Of a stretch of 64,000 nt of DNA, positions 51,027-61,076 are shown one piece after another. How positions within the stretch are numbered: position 1 is the stretch's first letter; each line of letters opens with the position of its first letter. This DNA comes from Dyella humicola (lineage in GTDB: Bacteria > Pseudomonadota > Gammaproteobacteria > Xanthomonadales > Rhodanobacteraceae): positions 868,001-932,000 of the forward strand of contig NZ_JAPDPC010000001.1 of NCBI RefSeq assembly GCF_026283945.1. Direction: 5' to 3'. The notes under the pieces are model-generated. The model worked only from the letters and a program-made list of their open reading frames with translations, did not search any database and was not told the origin of the DNA. Both the position numbers and the translations under genes were made by a program.

Positions 51027-51201
51027 TCCTTCTCCCCGGAGGGGAGAAGGTTGGGATGAGGGGCGGGTGCTCGCGGTAGCGCGACAACTGAGCGTTATCG
51101 CCAGCGTGCCGCCTACGCAGCGGGCGTTTCGACTGCCTGCCGGCAGCCGAGTCACTTTTCTTTTGCTGGCCCAAAAGAAAAGTAACCCAAAGAAAATGGC
51201 C
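51027..51201 (+). repeat. Left arm of long imperfect inverted repeat
   Basis: This ~175-base arm runs from TCCTTCTCCCC to AAGAAAATGGCC. It matches in reverse complement the arm at 51515-51690, with shared blocks such as GGGCGTTTCGA and the AAAAGAAAAGTAACCCAAAGAAAATGGCC-type end. Similar sequence families are dispersed in intergenic regions of Xanthomonadales. Confidence 0.8.
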
Positions 51202-51282
51202 TAAAGAGCTCATAGCATTGCGCGAGATACGAGCTTGACGGGCGTGACCAGCCGAATTAGTGGCGGCCCAAGGCCGCTACAC

Positions 51283-51433
51283 CGCGGCTACACCGCAACG
51301 CGCCGAGGCGCAGAGGGCTTAAGGCGCGGAGGTTGTGGCAGCGATCAGGGCACGCGGCTACGGCAACCGTTTCGACCGTCGGCCGGACCTGCTTTAAGCC
51401 CTCACCGCGGTGGCGCGTTGCGGTGTAGCCGCT
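51283..51433. repeat. Inner inverted repeat
   Basis: The arms ACCGCGGCTACACCGCAACGCGCC...GAGGGCTTAA (about 51283-51322) and the reverse complement (about 51392-51433) lie inside the outer pair, separated by ~70 bases. The whole element could fold as a large stem or be two nested copies of dispersed repeats. Confidence 0.75.
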
Positions 51434-51514
51434 GTGTCTCGCCTTGGGCAGCCAACTGTCTGCTCGCGTAAACCTTCCAACGCTTCTATCCCCCGGAGTG
51501 CTACCAGCTCTAGA

Positions 51515-51690
51515 GGCCATTTTCTTTGGGTTACTTTTCTTTTGGGCCAGCAAAAGAAAAGTGACTCGAGCGCCGGCAGGCGATCGAAACGCCCGCTGCG
51601 TAAGCGGCAACCTTGCGGCCACGCTCAGTCGTCGCGTGACAGCATGCACCCGCCCTCCGTCCCAACCCTCTCCCCACAGGGGAGAAGGAG
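51515..51690 (-). repeat. Right arm of long imperfect inverted repeat
   Basis: Reverse-complement partner of 51027-51201, beginning GGCCATTTTCTTTGGG and ending in AGGGGAGAAGGA. Arms are of almost equal length. Confidence 0.8.
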
Positions 51691-51824
51691 CAGAAGCGAG
51701 TTGCTCGACGCGGCGGAGCGCACGCGTGCGTCCCACAGAGACTACCTTCGGGACGTCCAAAGGGGAGAAGAAGGGGCAGTCGCGTTCACCGTAACGCCAA
51801 ACAGCCACGATGCGGGGCCATAAC

Positions 51825-51852
51825 AAAAAGGCCGAACAGAGTTCGGCCTTTT
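51825..51852 (-). terminator. Intrinsic terminator of pilR
   Basis: AAAAGGCCGAAC pairs with GTTCGGCCTTTT (12 bp) around AGA. Read on the minus strand it ends in a T-run immediately after the pilR stop. Confidence 0.88.
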
Positions 51853-51857
51853 CGTCA

Positions 51858-53264
51858 TCAATCGATGCCAAGCTTCTTTAACTTGTAGCGCAATGCGCGG
51901 AACGTAATACCCAGCTTCTTGGCGGCCGCCGTTTTGTTGTAACGCGACTCCTCCAGCGCCTTGATGATGGCCGTGCGCTCGAGATTGCTGATGTAGTCAT
52001 CCAGGCCGCCATCGGCGGTTGCCGACGCGGCAGGCGCGGACGGTGGCGCCATCGGCGCGGTGCCGGCCATGGCTGGGATCGCCTCGGCGGTGGGGCGTGC
52101 CGTGCGCTGCGGCAGCATCAGGTCGCTGACGTCGATCTGGTCGCCGTCGCACATGGCCATGGCACGTTCGAGAATATTCTCCAGCTCGCGCACGTTGCCG
52201 GGGAAGTCGTAGCTTTCCAGCGCCTGCAGCGCGGCGGGTAACAGCTGCCCCGGGCTGTCACCACTCTTGGCGGCCAGCTGGCGTAGCACGAAGTTGGACA
52301 GCAGGGTCACATCGCCGCGCCGCTCGCGCAGCGGCGGCACGCGCAGTTCGATCACGTTGATGCGATAGAACAAGTCCTGGCGGAACTGGCCCTGTTCGAC
52401 CAGGGTGGCGAGGTTCTTGTGGGTGGCGGAGAGGATGCGTACATCCACCGGCACTTCTTCGCGCGCACCGATCGGACGCACGGCTTTTTCCTGGATCGCG
52501 CGCAGCAGTTTCACCTGCATGTGCAGCGGCAGCTCGGCCACCTCGTCGAGGAACAGGGTGCCGCCGTTGGCGGCCTGGAACAGGCCTTCCTTGTCGCCAG
52601 CGGCACCGGTAAAGCTGCCCTTGCGATGACCGAAGAACTCGCTCTCCATCAACTCCGAAGGAATGGCGCCGCAGTTCACGGGTACGAACGGACCACTGGC
52701 ACGCGGGCCTTGTTCGTGGATCAGGCGGGCGACCAGCTCCTTGCCCACGCCAGATTCGCCGGCGATGTAGACCGGCGCCTGGTTGCGCGCCAGTTTGCCG
52801 ATGGTGGAACGCACCTGTTGCATGGCCGACGAGTCGCCGATCAGGCGCTCGTTGGAATCCTGTCGCGCGGAGGCGGCATGGCCGCTGCGCTTTTCCTCGG
52901 CCAGCGTCAGCGCCGTGCGCACCAGGCGGCGCAACATCTGGATGTCGACCGGCTTGGAGACGAAATCGAAAGCGCCTGCCTTGAGCGCGCTCACGGCCGC
53001 GTCGACGTTGCCATAGGCCGTGATCATGGCCACCGGTGTATCCGGATGTTCGGCTGAAATCAGCTCGATCACCTCGTGGCCTGTGCCGTCCGGCAAGCGC
53101 ATGTCGGTGAAGCAAAGGTCATAACTGCGCTCCCCGAGAGCGCGTCGGGCTTCGCCCACGGTACCTACCGCATCGACCTGCAGGTCCATGCGGCCCAGGG
53201 TGATGGTCAGCAGTTCGCGGATGTCGCGTTCGTCGTCAACGACCAGGACGGTCTGTGCGCTCAT
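51858..53264 (-). CDS. pilR: Type IV pilus response regulator, sigma-54 activator
   Basis: Of 468 residues. A receiver domain (VLVVDDERD, CFTDMRLPDGTG, SKPVD), then the AAA+ domain with Walker A GESGVGKE, the sigma-54 contact loop GSFTGA (in place of GAFTGA) and Walker B GGTLFLDE. A Fis-type HTH at the C-terminus reads NKTAAAKKLGITFRALRYKLKKLGI, ending as PilR proteins do. It activates pilin (pilA) transcription with RpoN. It follows pilS on the same strand by 54 bases, and sits beside sucCD as is common in Xanthomonadales. A Pro/Ala-rich linker of ~40 residues precedes the HTH. Confidence 0.94.
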   Translation of the reverse strand: MSAQTVLVVDDERDIRELLTITLGRMDLQVDAVGTVGEARRALGERSYDLCFTDMRLPDGTGHEVIELISAEHPDTPVAMITAYGNVDAAVSALKAGAFDFVSKPVDIQMLRRLVRTALTLAEEKRSGHAASARQDSNERLIGDSSAMQQVRSTIGKLARNQAPVYIAGESGVGKELVARLIHEQGPRASGPFVPVNCGAIPSELMESEFFGHRKGSFTGAAGDKEGLFQAANGGTLFLDEVAELPLHMQVKLLRAIQEKAVRPIGAREEVPVDVRILSATHKNLATLVEQGQFRQDLFYRINVIELRVPPLRERRGDVTLLSNFVLRQLAAKSGDSPGQLLPAALQALESYDFPGNVRELENILERAMAMCDGDQIDVSDLMLPQRTARPTAEAIPAMAGTAPMAPPSAPAASATADGGLDDYISNLERTAIIKALEESRYNKTAAAKKLGITFRALRYKLKKLGID

Positions 53265-53318
53265 GATTTCTCAGAAAGTAGGTAGCGCGGAGAGGTTACT
53301 AGGCGACGCGCGCAAGGG

Positions 53319-54974
53319 TCAAAGTTGTGTGGCACGTGCCGTCTCGCCGTGCTCGGTCGGGCCACGCGCGGGCGGGGTCAGCACGAGTCGGAAACAGCTG
53401 CCGCCGCCGGCCACGCGTACATATTCCAGCGAGGCCTGGTTCGCCTCGCTCATCTGGCGCGCCAGGTACAGGCCCAGGCCGGTGCCGTATTCATGCGTGG
53501 TGTAGAACGGCTCGAAGATCTGCGCCGCCACCTTGGGCGCGATGCCTGGGCCGCGGTCGATCACTTCCAGGATCGGCACGCCGTGCTCGCCGTGGCGTGC
53601 CACCACCATGACCCGCGCCGGCTCGCCGGGCAGGCGGCCATAACGCAGGGCGTTCTGCACCAGGTTCCACACCACCTGCTGCAGCTGCTGCGGGTCGGCC
53701 ACGGCGGCTACCGGGGTGCTGGCCTGGATGACCCGAAGCGAATCCACGCCCAGGTCGTTGCCTTGCCGGTATTCGTCGACGAAGCCATTGGCCCAATGGC
53801 CCAGGTCGAGGGTTTCCGGGCGCGAGCGCTCGCGGCGCGACAGCTGCAGGATGTTCTCGATGATCTCGTTGAGGCGGACGCAATGGTTGTTGATGATCTC
53901 GACCATGCGCTGGTCGGTATTGTCCAAGCCTTCCGACTCGGCCAGCAGCTGGGCGGAGTAGCGGATGGCCGCCAGCGGGTTGCGGATTTCATGGGCGATG
54001 GAGGCGGACAGGCGCCCCAGCGAGCTGAGCGTAAGTTCCTCCGCCCGTCGCGATACCAGCGAGGTGTCATCCAGGAAGATCAGCACATGGGAATCGTCGT
54101 TGGGCGCCAGTCGGCTGAAACGGGGCACCACCTCGGGCACTCCGTCGGCCAACTGGGTGGCGGACTCGTCCAGCTTGCCGGAGGTCATCCAGTGATACAG
54201 GCGACGCGACAACTCGGGCGCCACGCGGCCCAGGTCGCGTTGATCGGCGGTGGGGTTGCCCAGCAGCATCCAGGCCGACTCGTTGATCTGGTGGATGCGG
54301 TTGGCGTCGTCTACCAGCAGCACGCCGGTCTTCATGCGGCGGATGATCAGCTCGTTAACCTGGGCCAGGTTGGCCAGGTCGACGCCGCGCTGCTCGGCCA
54401 GCGCCTCGGTGGCGCGCATTTGCCGGCTCAGCACGAAGCAGAGCATGGTGATGGCGAAGTAGGCCAGGCCGAACAGGCTCGATTCGAGCAGCTCGCTGTC
54501 CATGCTGAGATTATTGTGCCGGCTCTCGATGAAGGAGTGACCGATCACGCCCAGCGTGGCCAGGGCGGCAAAGAAGCAGGACAGGCGCAAGGGCAGGATC
54601 AGCGCGCCAGCCGCCAGGTTGACCGCGAGCATCATGGCGATGCCGATGCGCGCATCGTGCATGGTGGTGATGGCCAGTACCGCGGCGATGATGTCCACCA
54701 CCAGTGCCCCCGAGACCGAGAGCCGGATACGTCGCGTGGAGCGCCGGGTGAGCGACAGCATGCCCAGCGCGAACAGCAGGAACAGCACTGCCACGCCACG
54801 GGCCAGGCCGACGTCGGCCAGCTTGGGCCAGCCCAGGCTGGTAGGGCTGAGGGCCAGGCCCACATAAACCAGGGCCTGGGCCAGGCGGAAGCAGTTCAGG
54901 AACAGAAGTTCGTGCCGCGCCGCTTCGGGAGCCGGGCGGGCGCTGGGGTACACGGGCTGAACGGTGCTGGACAC
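53319..54974 (-). CDS. pilS: Type IV pilus sensor histidine kinase
   Basis: Of 551 residues. Six hydrophobic helices fill the first ~190 residues, as in PilS. A PAS-like domain (NELIIRRMKTGVLLVDDANRI) follows, then HisKA with SIAHEIRNPLAAIRYSAQLL and an ATPase domain with VWNLVQNALRYG, DRGPGIAP and GTGLGLYLARQM. Known PilS monitors pilin in the membrane and controls PilR phosphorylation. It is upstream of pilR in the same operon and divergent from sucC. Confidence 0.93.
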   Translation of the reverse strand: MSSTVQPVYPSARPAPEAARHELLFLNCFRLAQALVYVGLALSPTSLGWPKLADVGLARGVAVLFLLFALGMLSLTRRSTRRIRLSVSGALVVDIIAAVLAITTMHDARIGIAMMLAVNLAAGALILPLRLSCFFAALATLGVIGHSFIESRHNNLSMDSELLESSLFGLAYFAITMLCFVLSRQMRATEALAEQRGVDLANLAQVNELIIRRMKTGVLLVDDANRIHQINESAWMLLGNPTADQRDLGRVAPELSRRLYHWMTSGKLDESATQLADGVPEVVPRFSRLAPNDDSHVLIFLDDTSLVSRRAEELTLSSLGRLSASIAHEIRNPLAAIRYSAQLLAESEGLDNTDQRMVEIINNHCVRLNEIIENILQLSRRERSRPETLDLGHWANGFVDEYRQGNDLGVDSLRVIQASTPVAAVADPQQLQQVVWNLVQNALRYGRLPGEPARVMVVARHGEHGVPILEVIDRGPGIAPKVAAQIFEPFYTTHEYGTGLGLYLARQMSEANQASLEYVRVAGGGSCFRLVLTPPARGPTEHGETARATQL

Positions 54975-55283
54975 CTGGCGGGGTACTCTCGGATGGGCCG
55001 ACCGGACGGTCTGGATGAGTATAAACGGGCCGCTAACCCCGTATAGGGGTAGGGCACTGGGGACTCCTGGAGTCGGCGGCTGGCGATCCGCCCCTTTCCA
55101 TCGGGGCCCGCTTCCGCGAAAATACCTGGCCGTATTGCGCGGTTTTCGTCATGTCGACAGGCAAGGCGTCGGCGCACTGCATGCATACCCGGCAGCGCTT
55201 GTACCGCCGTCCGTCCCCTCGACCGCCCAGGCCCCACAGTCTGCCGCGGCCTCCACGTTTCCCCCGTTCGCTCGAGGTATCGA
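54975..55283. other. Divergent intergenic region between pilS and sucC
   Basis: About 309 bases with promoters for both directions. A possible -10-like TATAAA lies near 55020, but I cannot define a promoter with confidence. No gene is visible. Confidence 0.45.
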
Positions 55284-56447
55284 ATGAATTTCCACGAGTA
55301 CCAGGCCAAAGAATTGTTCGCGCAGTACGGTATCGCCGTCCCGCCGGGCAAAGTAGCCAACTCTCCCGATGCCGCTGTCGACGCCGCCAAGCACCTTGGT
55401 GGTTCGCAGTGGATGGTCAAGGCACAGATCCACGCAGGTGGCCGCGGCAAGGCCGGCGGCGTGAAGTTCTGCCGCAGCCTCGATGATGTCCATGCCGCCG
55501 CCAAGGGCATGCTCGGCACCCACATGGAGACCTACCAGTCCGCCGGCCGTGCGCTGCCGGTGAACCTGGTGCTGGTCACCGACGCGACCAACATCGCCAA
55601 GGAACTGTATCTGTCGATCCTGACGGATCGCGATTCCAAGTCGATTTCGTTCATCGCCTCCAAGCACGGCGGCGTGGATATCGAGCAGGTCGCCAAGGAC
55701 ACGCCGGAAGACATCCACACCATCGTGGTGGACTTCGTCGAAGGGCTGCAGCCGTACCAGTGCCGCCAGCTCGGCTTCGCCATGGACCTCAATGCGAAGC
55801 AGGTCGGCCAGCTGACCAAGATCATGCTGGGCCTGTACAAGCTGTTCAACGAGAAGGACCTGTCGCTGGTCGAGCTGAACCCGCTCGCCATCCTCGAGGA
55901 CGGCAACCTCGCCGCGCTCGACGGCAAGGTCAACTCCGACGACAACGCCGAGTTCCGTCACGCCGATCTGGCCGCCATGCGCGACCTGACCCAGGAAGAC
56001 GCCACCGAGGCTGCCGCGATCACCTATAACCTCAACTACGTGACCATGGACGGCACCATCGGCTGCATGGTCAACGGCGCGGGCCTGGCCATGGCGACCA
56101 TGGACGTGATCCAGCTGGCAGGCGGCGAGCCGGCCAACTTCCTTGACGTCGGCGGCGGCGCCACCAAGGAGCGCGTGACCGAGGCGTTCAAGCTGATCCT
56201 CTCCTCCGACAAGGTGAAGGCCATCCTGGTCAACATCTTCGGCGGCATCGTTCGCTGCGACCTGATCGCCGAGGGCATCATTGCCGCGGTGAAGGAAGTA
56301 GGCCTGAAGATTCCGGTGGTGGTGCGCCTGCAGGGCACCAACGTGGAGCTGGGCCGCGAACTGCTGGCCAATTCTGGCCTGGCGATCACGCCGGCTGACG
56401 ATCTCAACGACGCGGCGCAGAAAGCCGTGGCTGCGGCCAAGGCCTGA
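55284..56447 (+). CDS. sucC: Succinyl-CoA ligase (ADP-forming), beta subunit
   Basis: Of 387 residues, the standard length. It begins [17 protein letters not shown]. The ATP-grasp domain has [19 protein letters not shown] and VELNPLAIL. The CoA-ligase part has [30 protein letters not shown] and [14 protein letters not shown]. With SucD it makes ATP in the TCA cycle from succinyl-CoA. GAGG precedes the ATG. It is followed by sucD after 14 bases. Confidence 0.97.
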   Translation: MNFHEYQAKELFAQYGIAVPPGKVANSPDAAVDAAKHLGGSQWMVKAQIHAGGRGKAGGVKFCRSLDDVHAAAKGMLGTHMETYQSAGRALPVNLVLVTDATNIAKELYLSILTDRDSKSISFIASKHGGVDIEQVAKDTPEDIHTIVVDFVEGLQPYQCRQLGFAMDLNAKQVGQLTKIMLGLYKLFNEKDLSLVELNPLAILEDGNLAALDGKVNSDDNAEFRHADLAAMRDLTQEDATEAAAITYNLNYVTMDGTIGCMVNGAGLAMATMDVIQLAGGEPANFLDVGGGATKERVTEAFKLILSSDKVKAILVNIFGGIVRCDLIAEGIIAAVKEVGLKIPVVVRLQGTNVELGRELLANSGLAITPADDLNDAAQKAVAAAKA

Positions 56448-56461
56448 GGAGCAACTGAACC

Positions 56462-57337
56462 ATGAGCGTTCTCGTTAACAAGAACACCAAGGTCCTCGTG
56501 CAGGGCTTTACCGGCCAGCAGGGCACCTTCCACGCCCAGCAGGCGCTGGATTACGGCACCAAGGTCGTCGGTGGCATCACCCCTGGCAAGGGCGGCAGCG
56601 AGCACATCGGTCTGCCGGTCTTCAACAGCGTGTCCGAAGCTGTGGACGAGACGGGCGCCGATGCGTCGGTCATCTTCGTGCCGCCTCCGTTCGCCGCTGA
56701 CTCGATCCTCGAAGCGATCGACGCCGGCATCCGCGTCATCGTGGCGATCACCGAGGGTATTCCGGTGCTGGACATGCTGCGCGTGAAGAACGTGCTGGCC
56801 CAGCACCCGGAAACCGTGCTGATCGGGCCGAACTGCCCCGGCATCATCACCCCGGGCGAGTGCAAGATCGGCATCATGCCGGGTCACATCCACATGCCGG
56901 GCAAGGTCGGCATCGTGTCGCGCTCCGGCACGCTGACGTACGAGTCGGTGTTCCAGACCACCAACGAAGGCCTCGGCCAGTCGACCGTGATCGGCATCGG
57001 TGGCGACCCGATCAACGGCTTGAGCTTCATCGACTGCCTGAAGCTGTTCCAGGACGATCCGCAGACCGAAGGCATCATCATGGTCGGCGAAATCGGCGGC
57101 AGCGCTGAGGAAGATGCCGCCGAGTTCATCGGCGAGTACGTGACCAAGCCGGTGGTGTCGTTCATCGCAGGTGCTTCGGCTCCTCCGGGCAAGCGCATGG
57201 GCCACGCCGGTGCGATCATCTCCGGTGGCAAGGGCACGGCCGCGGCCAAGTTCGCGGCGCTGGAGAAGGCGGGCGTCACCACGGTGAAGTCGCCGGCTGA
57301 CCTCGGCAAGGCCCTCGCAGGCCTGATGAAGAAGTAA
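56462..57337 (+). CDS. sucD: Succinyl-CoA ligase (ADP-forming), alpha subunit
   Basis: Of 291 residues. CoA-binding Rossmann domain at the start ([28 protein letters not shown]). The ligase domain has [17 protein letters not shown] and the phosphorylated His in [14 protein letters not shown]. It forms the heterotetramer with SucC. GGAG stands 10 bases before the ATG. A terminator follows. Confidence 0.97.
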   Translation: MSVLVNKNTKVLVQGFTGQQGTFHAQQALDYGTKVVGGITPGKGGSEHIGLPVFNSVSEAVDETGADASVIFVPPPFAADSILEAIDAGIRVIVAITEGIPVLDMLRVKNVLAQHPETVLIGPNCPGIITPGECKIGIMPGHIHMPGKVGIVSRSGTLTYESVFQTTNEGLGQSTVIGIGGDPINGLSFIDCLKLFQDDPQTEGIIMVGEIGGSAEEDAAEFIGEYVTKPVVSFIAGASAPPGKRMGHAGAIISGGKGTAAAKFAALEKAGVTTVKSPADLGKALAGLMKK

Positions 57338-57361
57338 GTCAGCACTGACTGCTTTAAAATG

Positions 57362-57395
57362 CGAAGGCCGCGACTCGTTGCGGCCTTCGTCTTTT
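57362..57395 (+). terminator. Intrinsic terminator after sucD
   Basis: CGAAGGCCGC pairs with GCGGCCTTCG (10 bp) around an 8-base loop, followed by TCTTTT. The nadE ribosome-binding site starts just beyond. Confidence 0.85.
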
Positions 57396-57408
57396 GTGGA
57401 GCAGGTCC

Positions 57409-59040
57409 ATGGCAATGCTGCGTCTGGCGCTGGCCCAGTACGATTTCCCGGTCGGTGCGGTGGCGGCCAATGCCGCCAAGGTAGGCGATCTGTTGGCGCA
57501 GGCACGCGAAGGCGGTGCGGCGTTGGCAGTGTTTCCCGAGCTCACCCTCAGCGGCTATCCGCCGGAGGATCTGCTGCTGCGGCCGAGCTTCCTCGCCGCC
57601 TGCCAGTGCGAGCTCAATGCGCTCGCCGCGGCCACCAACGGTGTCGCCGCCCTGGTCGGTCATCCGCACAGCGAAGGTGAGGTCTATAACGCGGCGAGTC
57701 TGCTGCGAGGCGGACGCATCGAACTCACCCTGCACAAGCAGGCGCTGCCCAACTACGGCGTGTTCGACGACAAGCGCTATTTCCGCCCCGGTCATGACAG
57801 CGCCGTGGCGATGATCGACGGCGTGCGCGTAGGCATGCTGATCTGTGAAGACATCTGGCAGCCCGAGCCCGCCGCCAAGGCGGCTGCTGCGGGGGCCGAA
57901 CTGATCGTGGTGATCAACGCCTCGCCCTGGGATGACGCCAAGCAGTCAGGTCGCGAAGCGGTGCTGGAAGCGCGTGCGAAGGAAACCGGTTGCGCGATCG
58001 TCTATCTCAACCTGATCGGTGGCCAGGACGAGGTGGTGTATGACGGCGGTTCCTTGCTGGTGAACAGCGACGGCAGCATCGCCGCGCGTGCGCCGAATTT
58101 CGTCGATGCCCTGCTGTGGGCTGAATTCGACAGCGAAACACGCACCTTGCGTGCCGAAGAGTGGCCAAGTGCGTCGGATAGTTCGCTGGAGGCGACGCTT
58201 TACGCCGCCCTGGTGCGCGGCATTCGCGACTACATCGACAAGAACGGGTTTTCCGGCGTGTTGCTGGGCCTGTCCGGCGGCATCGATTCCGCGCTGACGC
58301 TGGCGCTGGCGGTGGATGCGTTGGGTGCAGACCGCGTGACCGCCGTGATGATGCCCACGCGCTATACCTCGCAGCTGTCGCTGGAGGGTGCGCGTGCCCA
58401 GGCCGTACAACTGGGCGTGGACTATCACGTCATCGACATCGAGCAGACGGTCGATGCGTTCCTGGCCGCGCTTACGCCTGCGTTTGCTGGCAAGGCCGCG
58501 GACACGGCCGAGGAAAATCTGCAGTCGCGTACGCGCGGCGTGATGCTGATGGCGCTGTCCAACAAGCATGGCCGCCTGCTGCTGGCCACGGGCAACAAGA
58601 GCGAAATGGCGGTCGGTTACGCCACGCTCTACGGCGACATGTGCGGCGCCTATGCACCGCTGAAAGACGTCTACAAGACGGTGGTATACCGGCTTTCGCG
58701 CTGGCGCAACGCGCATGCGACGCAGCTGGGAGAGCCCGAGGCGATTCCTGCGGCGGTGATCGAGCGCCCGCCGTCGGCGGAGTTGCGCGATAACCAGACC
58801 GACCAGGATTCGCTGCCGCCTTACGATGAACTGGATGCCATCCTCGCCCGTTTCATCGAGAGCGAGCAATCACAAGCCGAGATCGTGGCGCAGGGCTTCC
58901 ATGCGGACACCGTGCGCCGCGTGGTGCGTCTGGTGCTGCTCAATGAGTTCAAGCGTCGCCAGTCCGCACCAGGCCCGCGTGTGACGACGCGTGCGTTTGG
59001 CCGCGAGCGGCGTTATCCGATCACTTCCGGCTGGAAGTAA
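57409..59040 (+). CDS. nadE: Glutamine-dependent NAD+ synthetase
   Basis: Of 543 residues; ATG 57409 follows GGAG and the frame is open to 57394. The N-terminal glutaminase (nitrilase fold) has Glu44 (FPELTLSGY), Lys110 (HKQALPNYGVFDD) and Cys146 (ICEDIW). The C-terminal synthetase has the PP-loop GLSGGIDSALTLALA and LATGNKSEMAVGY. It makes NAD+ from deamido-NAD+, ATP and glutamine, the last step of the pathway. The nearby TIR protein may consume NAD+, but no operon link exists. Confidence 0.96.
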   Translation: MAMLRLALAQYDFPVGAVAANAAKVGDLLAQAREGGAALAVFPELTLSGYPPEDLLLRPSFLAACQCELNALAAATNGVAALVGHPHSEGEVYNAASLLRGGRIELTLHKQALPNYGVFDDKRYFRPGHDSAVAMIDGVRVGMLICEDIWQPEPAAKAAAAGAELIVVINASPWDDAKQSGREAVLEARAKETGCAIVYLNLIGGQDEVVYDGGSLLVNSDGSIAARAPNFVDALLWAEFDSETRTLRAEEWPSASDSSLEATLYAALVRGIRDYIDKNGFSGVLLGLSGGIDSALTLALAVDALGADRVTAVMMPTRYTSQLSLEGARAQAVQLGVDYHVIDIEQTVDAFLAALTPAFAGKAADTAEENLQSRTRGVMLMALSNKHGRLLLATGNKSEMAVGYATLYGDMCGAYAPLKDVYKTVVYRLSRWRNAHATQLGEPEAIPAAVIERPPSAELRDNQTDQDSLPPYDELDAILARFIESEQSQAEIVAQGFHADTVRRVVRLVLLNEFKRRQSAPGPRVTTRAFGRERRYPITSGWK

Positions 59041-59105
59041 GCGGAAAGAGCAGGGCGTAGGGCGGCCTGGGTCGCCTTGGAAGGTCAATGGCCAGGCGAA
59101 TGCCA

Positions 59106-59142
59106 AAAGAAAAGCCGGTGCGCTCGCGCCCACCGGCTTTTT
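59106..59142. terminator. Bidirectional terminator between nadE and bamD
   Basis: AAAAGCCGGTG pairs with CACCGGCTTTT (11 bp) around a 10-base loop. T-runs exist on both strands, so it can serve both convergent genes. Confidence 0.85.
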
Positions 59143-59184
59143 GGTTCTTACCTCAGCGGCCGCATCGCGACGGGCTGTCTGGCA

Positions 59185-60024
59185 TCAATGGTGACCCGAG
59201 AACGGAATCATCTTGCGGATCAGCGACGGCGAATGCGGCCAGTTCGGATCCGTCAGGTACGGGTGATTCGGGTAGTTCAGTGCCAGCACCTGGTGGGTCT
59301 GGTCGGCGAGACCCTTCTGGTCCATGCCGAGGTAGCTGCGCGTGAGGATGGCCAGCGCATCGCCGGTTTGCGGCGCCTGCTGGTAATGCTCGATCACGTA
59401 TTGGGCACGGTTGGCGGCGCCAACGTAGACCTTGTTGCGCAGGTAGAACTCGGCCACGTTGATCTCGAACTGGGCCAGCACATTGCGCAGGTAGATCATG
59501 CGCTGGCGCGCATCGGCGGTGTAGGCACTGTCCGGGAAGCGGCGCGACAGCTCGGAGAAGTCGTCGAATGCCTTCAGGTTGAAGCCCTGGTCACGACGCG
59601 TCTGGGCCTCGTTGCGCTGCAGGAGGCGCTCCATGGCACCGCCCGTACGATCAAAATTGATCAGGCCGCGCAAGTAATAGGCATAATCCACATGTGGATG
59701 GGTCGGATACGTCTTGATGAAGCGGTTGACCGTGGAATAGGCGTCGTCCGGCTGGTTGTCCTTGTACTGTGAGTAGGCCAGGTCAAGCTGGGCCTGCTCG
59801 TTGTAGTTGCCGGACGGGAAGCGCGCGATCAGGCGCTGATACGCTTTGGCGGCTGCCGCATAGTCGGCATGCTCCATCGAGTCGTGGGCCTTGGCGTAAA
59901 GCTTGTCCACCGGCAGCGTATCGTTGGTGTCCTTCTTGTGGCCGAACATCGAGCAGGCGCTCATCGATACGGCGATGGCGAGCACGACAAAAACTTTGAA
60001 AGCCGGCAGCTTGGTTACGCGCAT
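59185..60024 (-). CDS. bamD: Outer-membrane assembly lipoprotein BamD
   Basis: Of 279 residues. I placed the start at ATG 60024, where a lipoprotein signal begins (MRVTKLPAFK...VSMSAC, with Cys24 as lipidation site). The rest is TPR-like helical repeats (YAKAHDSMEHADYAAAAKAYQRLIARFPSGNYNEQAQLDLAYSQY and others) with the family segment HPHVDYAYYLRGL. BamD is the essential lipoprotein of the BAM complex that inserts beta-barrel proteins. It is divergent from rluD, as in many gammaproteobacteria. Confidence 0.95.
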   Translation of the reverse strand: MRVTKLPAFKVFVVLAIAVSMSACSMFGHKKDTNDTLPVDKLYAKAHDSMEHADYAAAAKAYQRLIARFPSGNYNEQAQLDLAYSQYKDNQPDDAYSTVNRFIKTYPTHPHVDYAYYLRGLINFDRTGGAMERLLQRNEAQTRRDQGFNLKAFDDFSELSRRFPDSAYTADARQRMIYLRNVLAQFEINVAEFYLRNKVYVGAANRAQYVIEHYQQAPQTGDALAILTRSYLGMDQKGLADQTHQVLALNYPNHPYLTDPNWPHSPSLIRKMIPFSGHH

Positions 60025-60094
60025 GAGAAAGGGTTCAGATGTTTGATCGAAAAGGGATGATAGCCGAAACCATCGGTTGCCCGGGCAGGCGGCC

Positions 60095-61072
60095 ATGACG
60101 ACCATACGTCATGAGGCCACGGTACCCCTGTCTGCCGCGGGTCGGAGGTTCGACCAGGCTTTGGCCGAGATGTTCCCGGACTACTCGCGTTCGCGTCTCA
60201 CGGCCTGGATCAAGGCCGGGGCGGTGACCCTGGATGGCGCCCTGGCGCCCCCCCGCCAGCTTCTGCGGGGCGGGGAGCAGGTGCGGCTGGAAGTTGAGCT
60301 GGAGGACGAGGTGGAGATGGCGCCCGAGGACATCGCGCTGGACATCGTCCACGAAGATGCCCATGTGCTGGTGCTGAACAAGCCGGCCGGGCTGGTGGTC
60401 CATCCGGGAGCCGGCAACAGTGCGGGCACCTTGCTGAACGCCTTGCTGCATCACGATCCGGTGCTGGCCCAGCTGCCGCGCGGCGGCATCGTGCACCGGC
60501 TGGACAAAGACACGTCGGGCCTGATGGTGGTGGCCAAGACGCTGGCGGCGCATACGGCGCTGGTCGACATGCTGTCGCGCCACGACGTGGAACGGCAGTA
60601 CGAAGCCGTGGTGCTGGGTACCTTGGTGGCTGGGGGCACCGTGGATGCGCCCATCGGTCGTCACATGGGTGATCGGTTGCGCCAGGCAGTACGCGACGAA
60701 GAGGATGGCAAGCATGCCGTCACCCATTACCGTCTGCGTGAGCGCTTCCGCGCCCACAGCCTGATCCAGTGCAGTCTGGAAACCGGCCGTACGCACCAGA
60801 TCCGCGTGCATTTGGCGCATATCGGCCATCCGCTGATCGGCGATCCGCTTTATGGCGGTGGGCTGAAGCTGCCCAAGGGCGCCACGCCGGAGCTGGTGGC
60901 GGCCTTACGCGGGTTCCGGCGGCAGGCACTGCACGCGGAGCGGCTCGCCTTCGAGCATCCGATAAGCCGTGAGCCCTTGTCGTTCAGCGCCGAGCGGCCC
61001 GCCGATCAGCAGGCGCTGATCGATGCCCTGCGCGCCGATACGGCACAAGCACCGCCGGACGATTGGCAGTGA
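60095..61072 (+). CDS. rluD: 23S rRNA pseudouridine synthase RluD
   Basis: Of 325 residues from ATG 60095, after AGGCGG; a TTG at 60077 is possible. The N-terminal S4 RNA-binding domain ([30 protein letters not shown]) precedes the RluA-type catalytic domain with HRLDKDTSG, whose second Asp is the nucleophile, and [16 protein letters not shown]. RluD modifies U1911, U1915 and U1917 of helix 69. The next gene starts 5 bases after its stop. Confidence 0.95.
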   Translation: MTTIRHEATVPLSAAGRRFDQALAEMFPDYSRSRLTAWIKAGAVTLDGALAPPRQLLRGGEQVRLEVELEDEVEMAPEDIALDIVHEDAHVLVLNKPAGLVVHPGAGNSAGTLLNALLHHDPVLAQLPRGGIVHRLDKDTSGLMVVAKTLAAHTALVDMLSRHDVERQYEAVVLGTLVAGGTVDAPIGRHMGDRLRQAVRDEEDGKHAVTHYRLRERFRAHSLIQCSLETGRTHQIRVHLAHIGHPLIGDPLYGGGLKLPKGATPELVAALRGFRRQALHAERLAFEHPISREPLSFSAERPADQQALIDALRADTAQAPPDDWQ

Positions 61073-61076
61073 TCGC

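Larger units (their letters stand above)
50825..51857. other. Gene-free region of about 1 kb with a nested inverted-repeat element
   Basis: No credible protein gene is visible; short open frames run through repeat arms and lack family signals. It contains two nested pairs of inverted repeats and ends with the pilR terminator. Confidence 0.7.

Noticed and set aside
51027-51690. Intact insertion sequence
   Set aside because: Inverted repeats are present but there is no transposase frame inside and no target duplication that I can see.
53325-55046. 573-residue open frame antisense to pilS
   Set aside because: The product is Gly/Gln/His-rich with no recognisable domain; pilS on the other strand is complete and expected beside pilR.
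56036-57505. 489-residue open frame antisense to sucC and sucD
   Set aside because: Spans two certain genes in opposite sense; composition is that of a codon-bias shadow.
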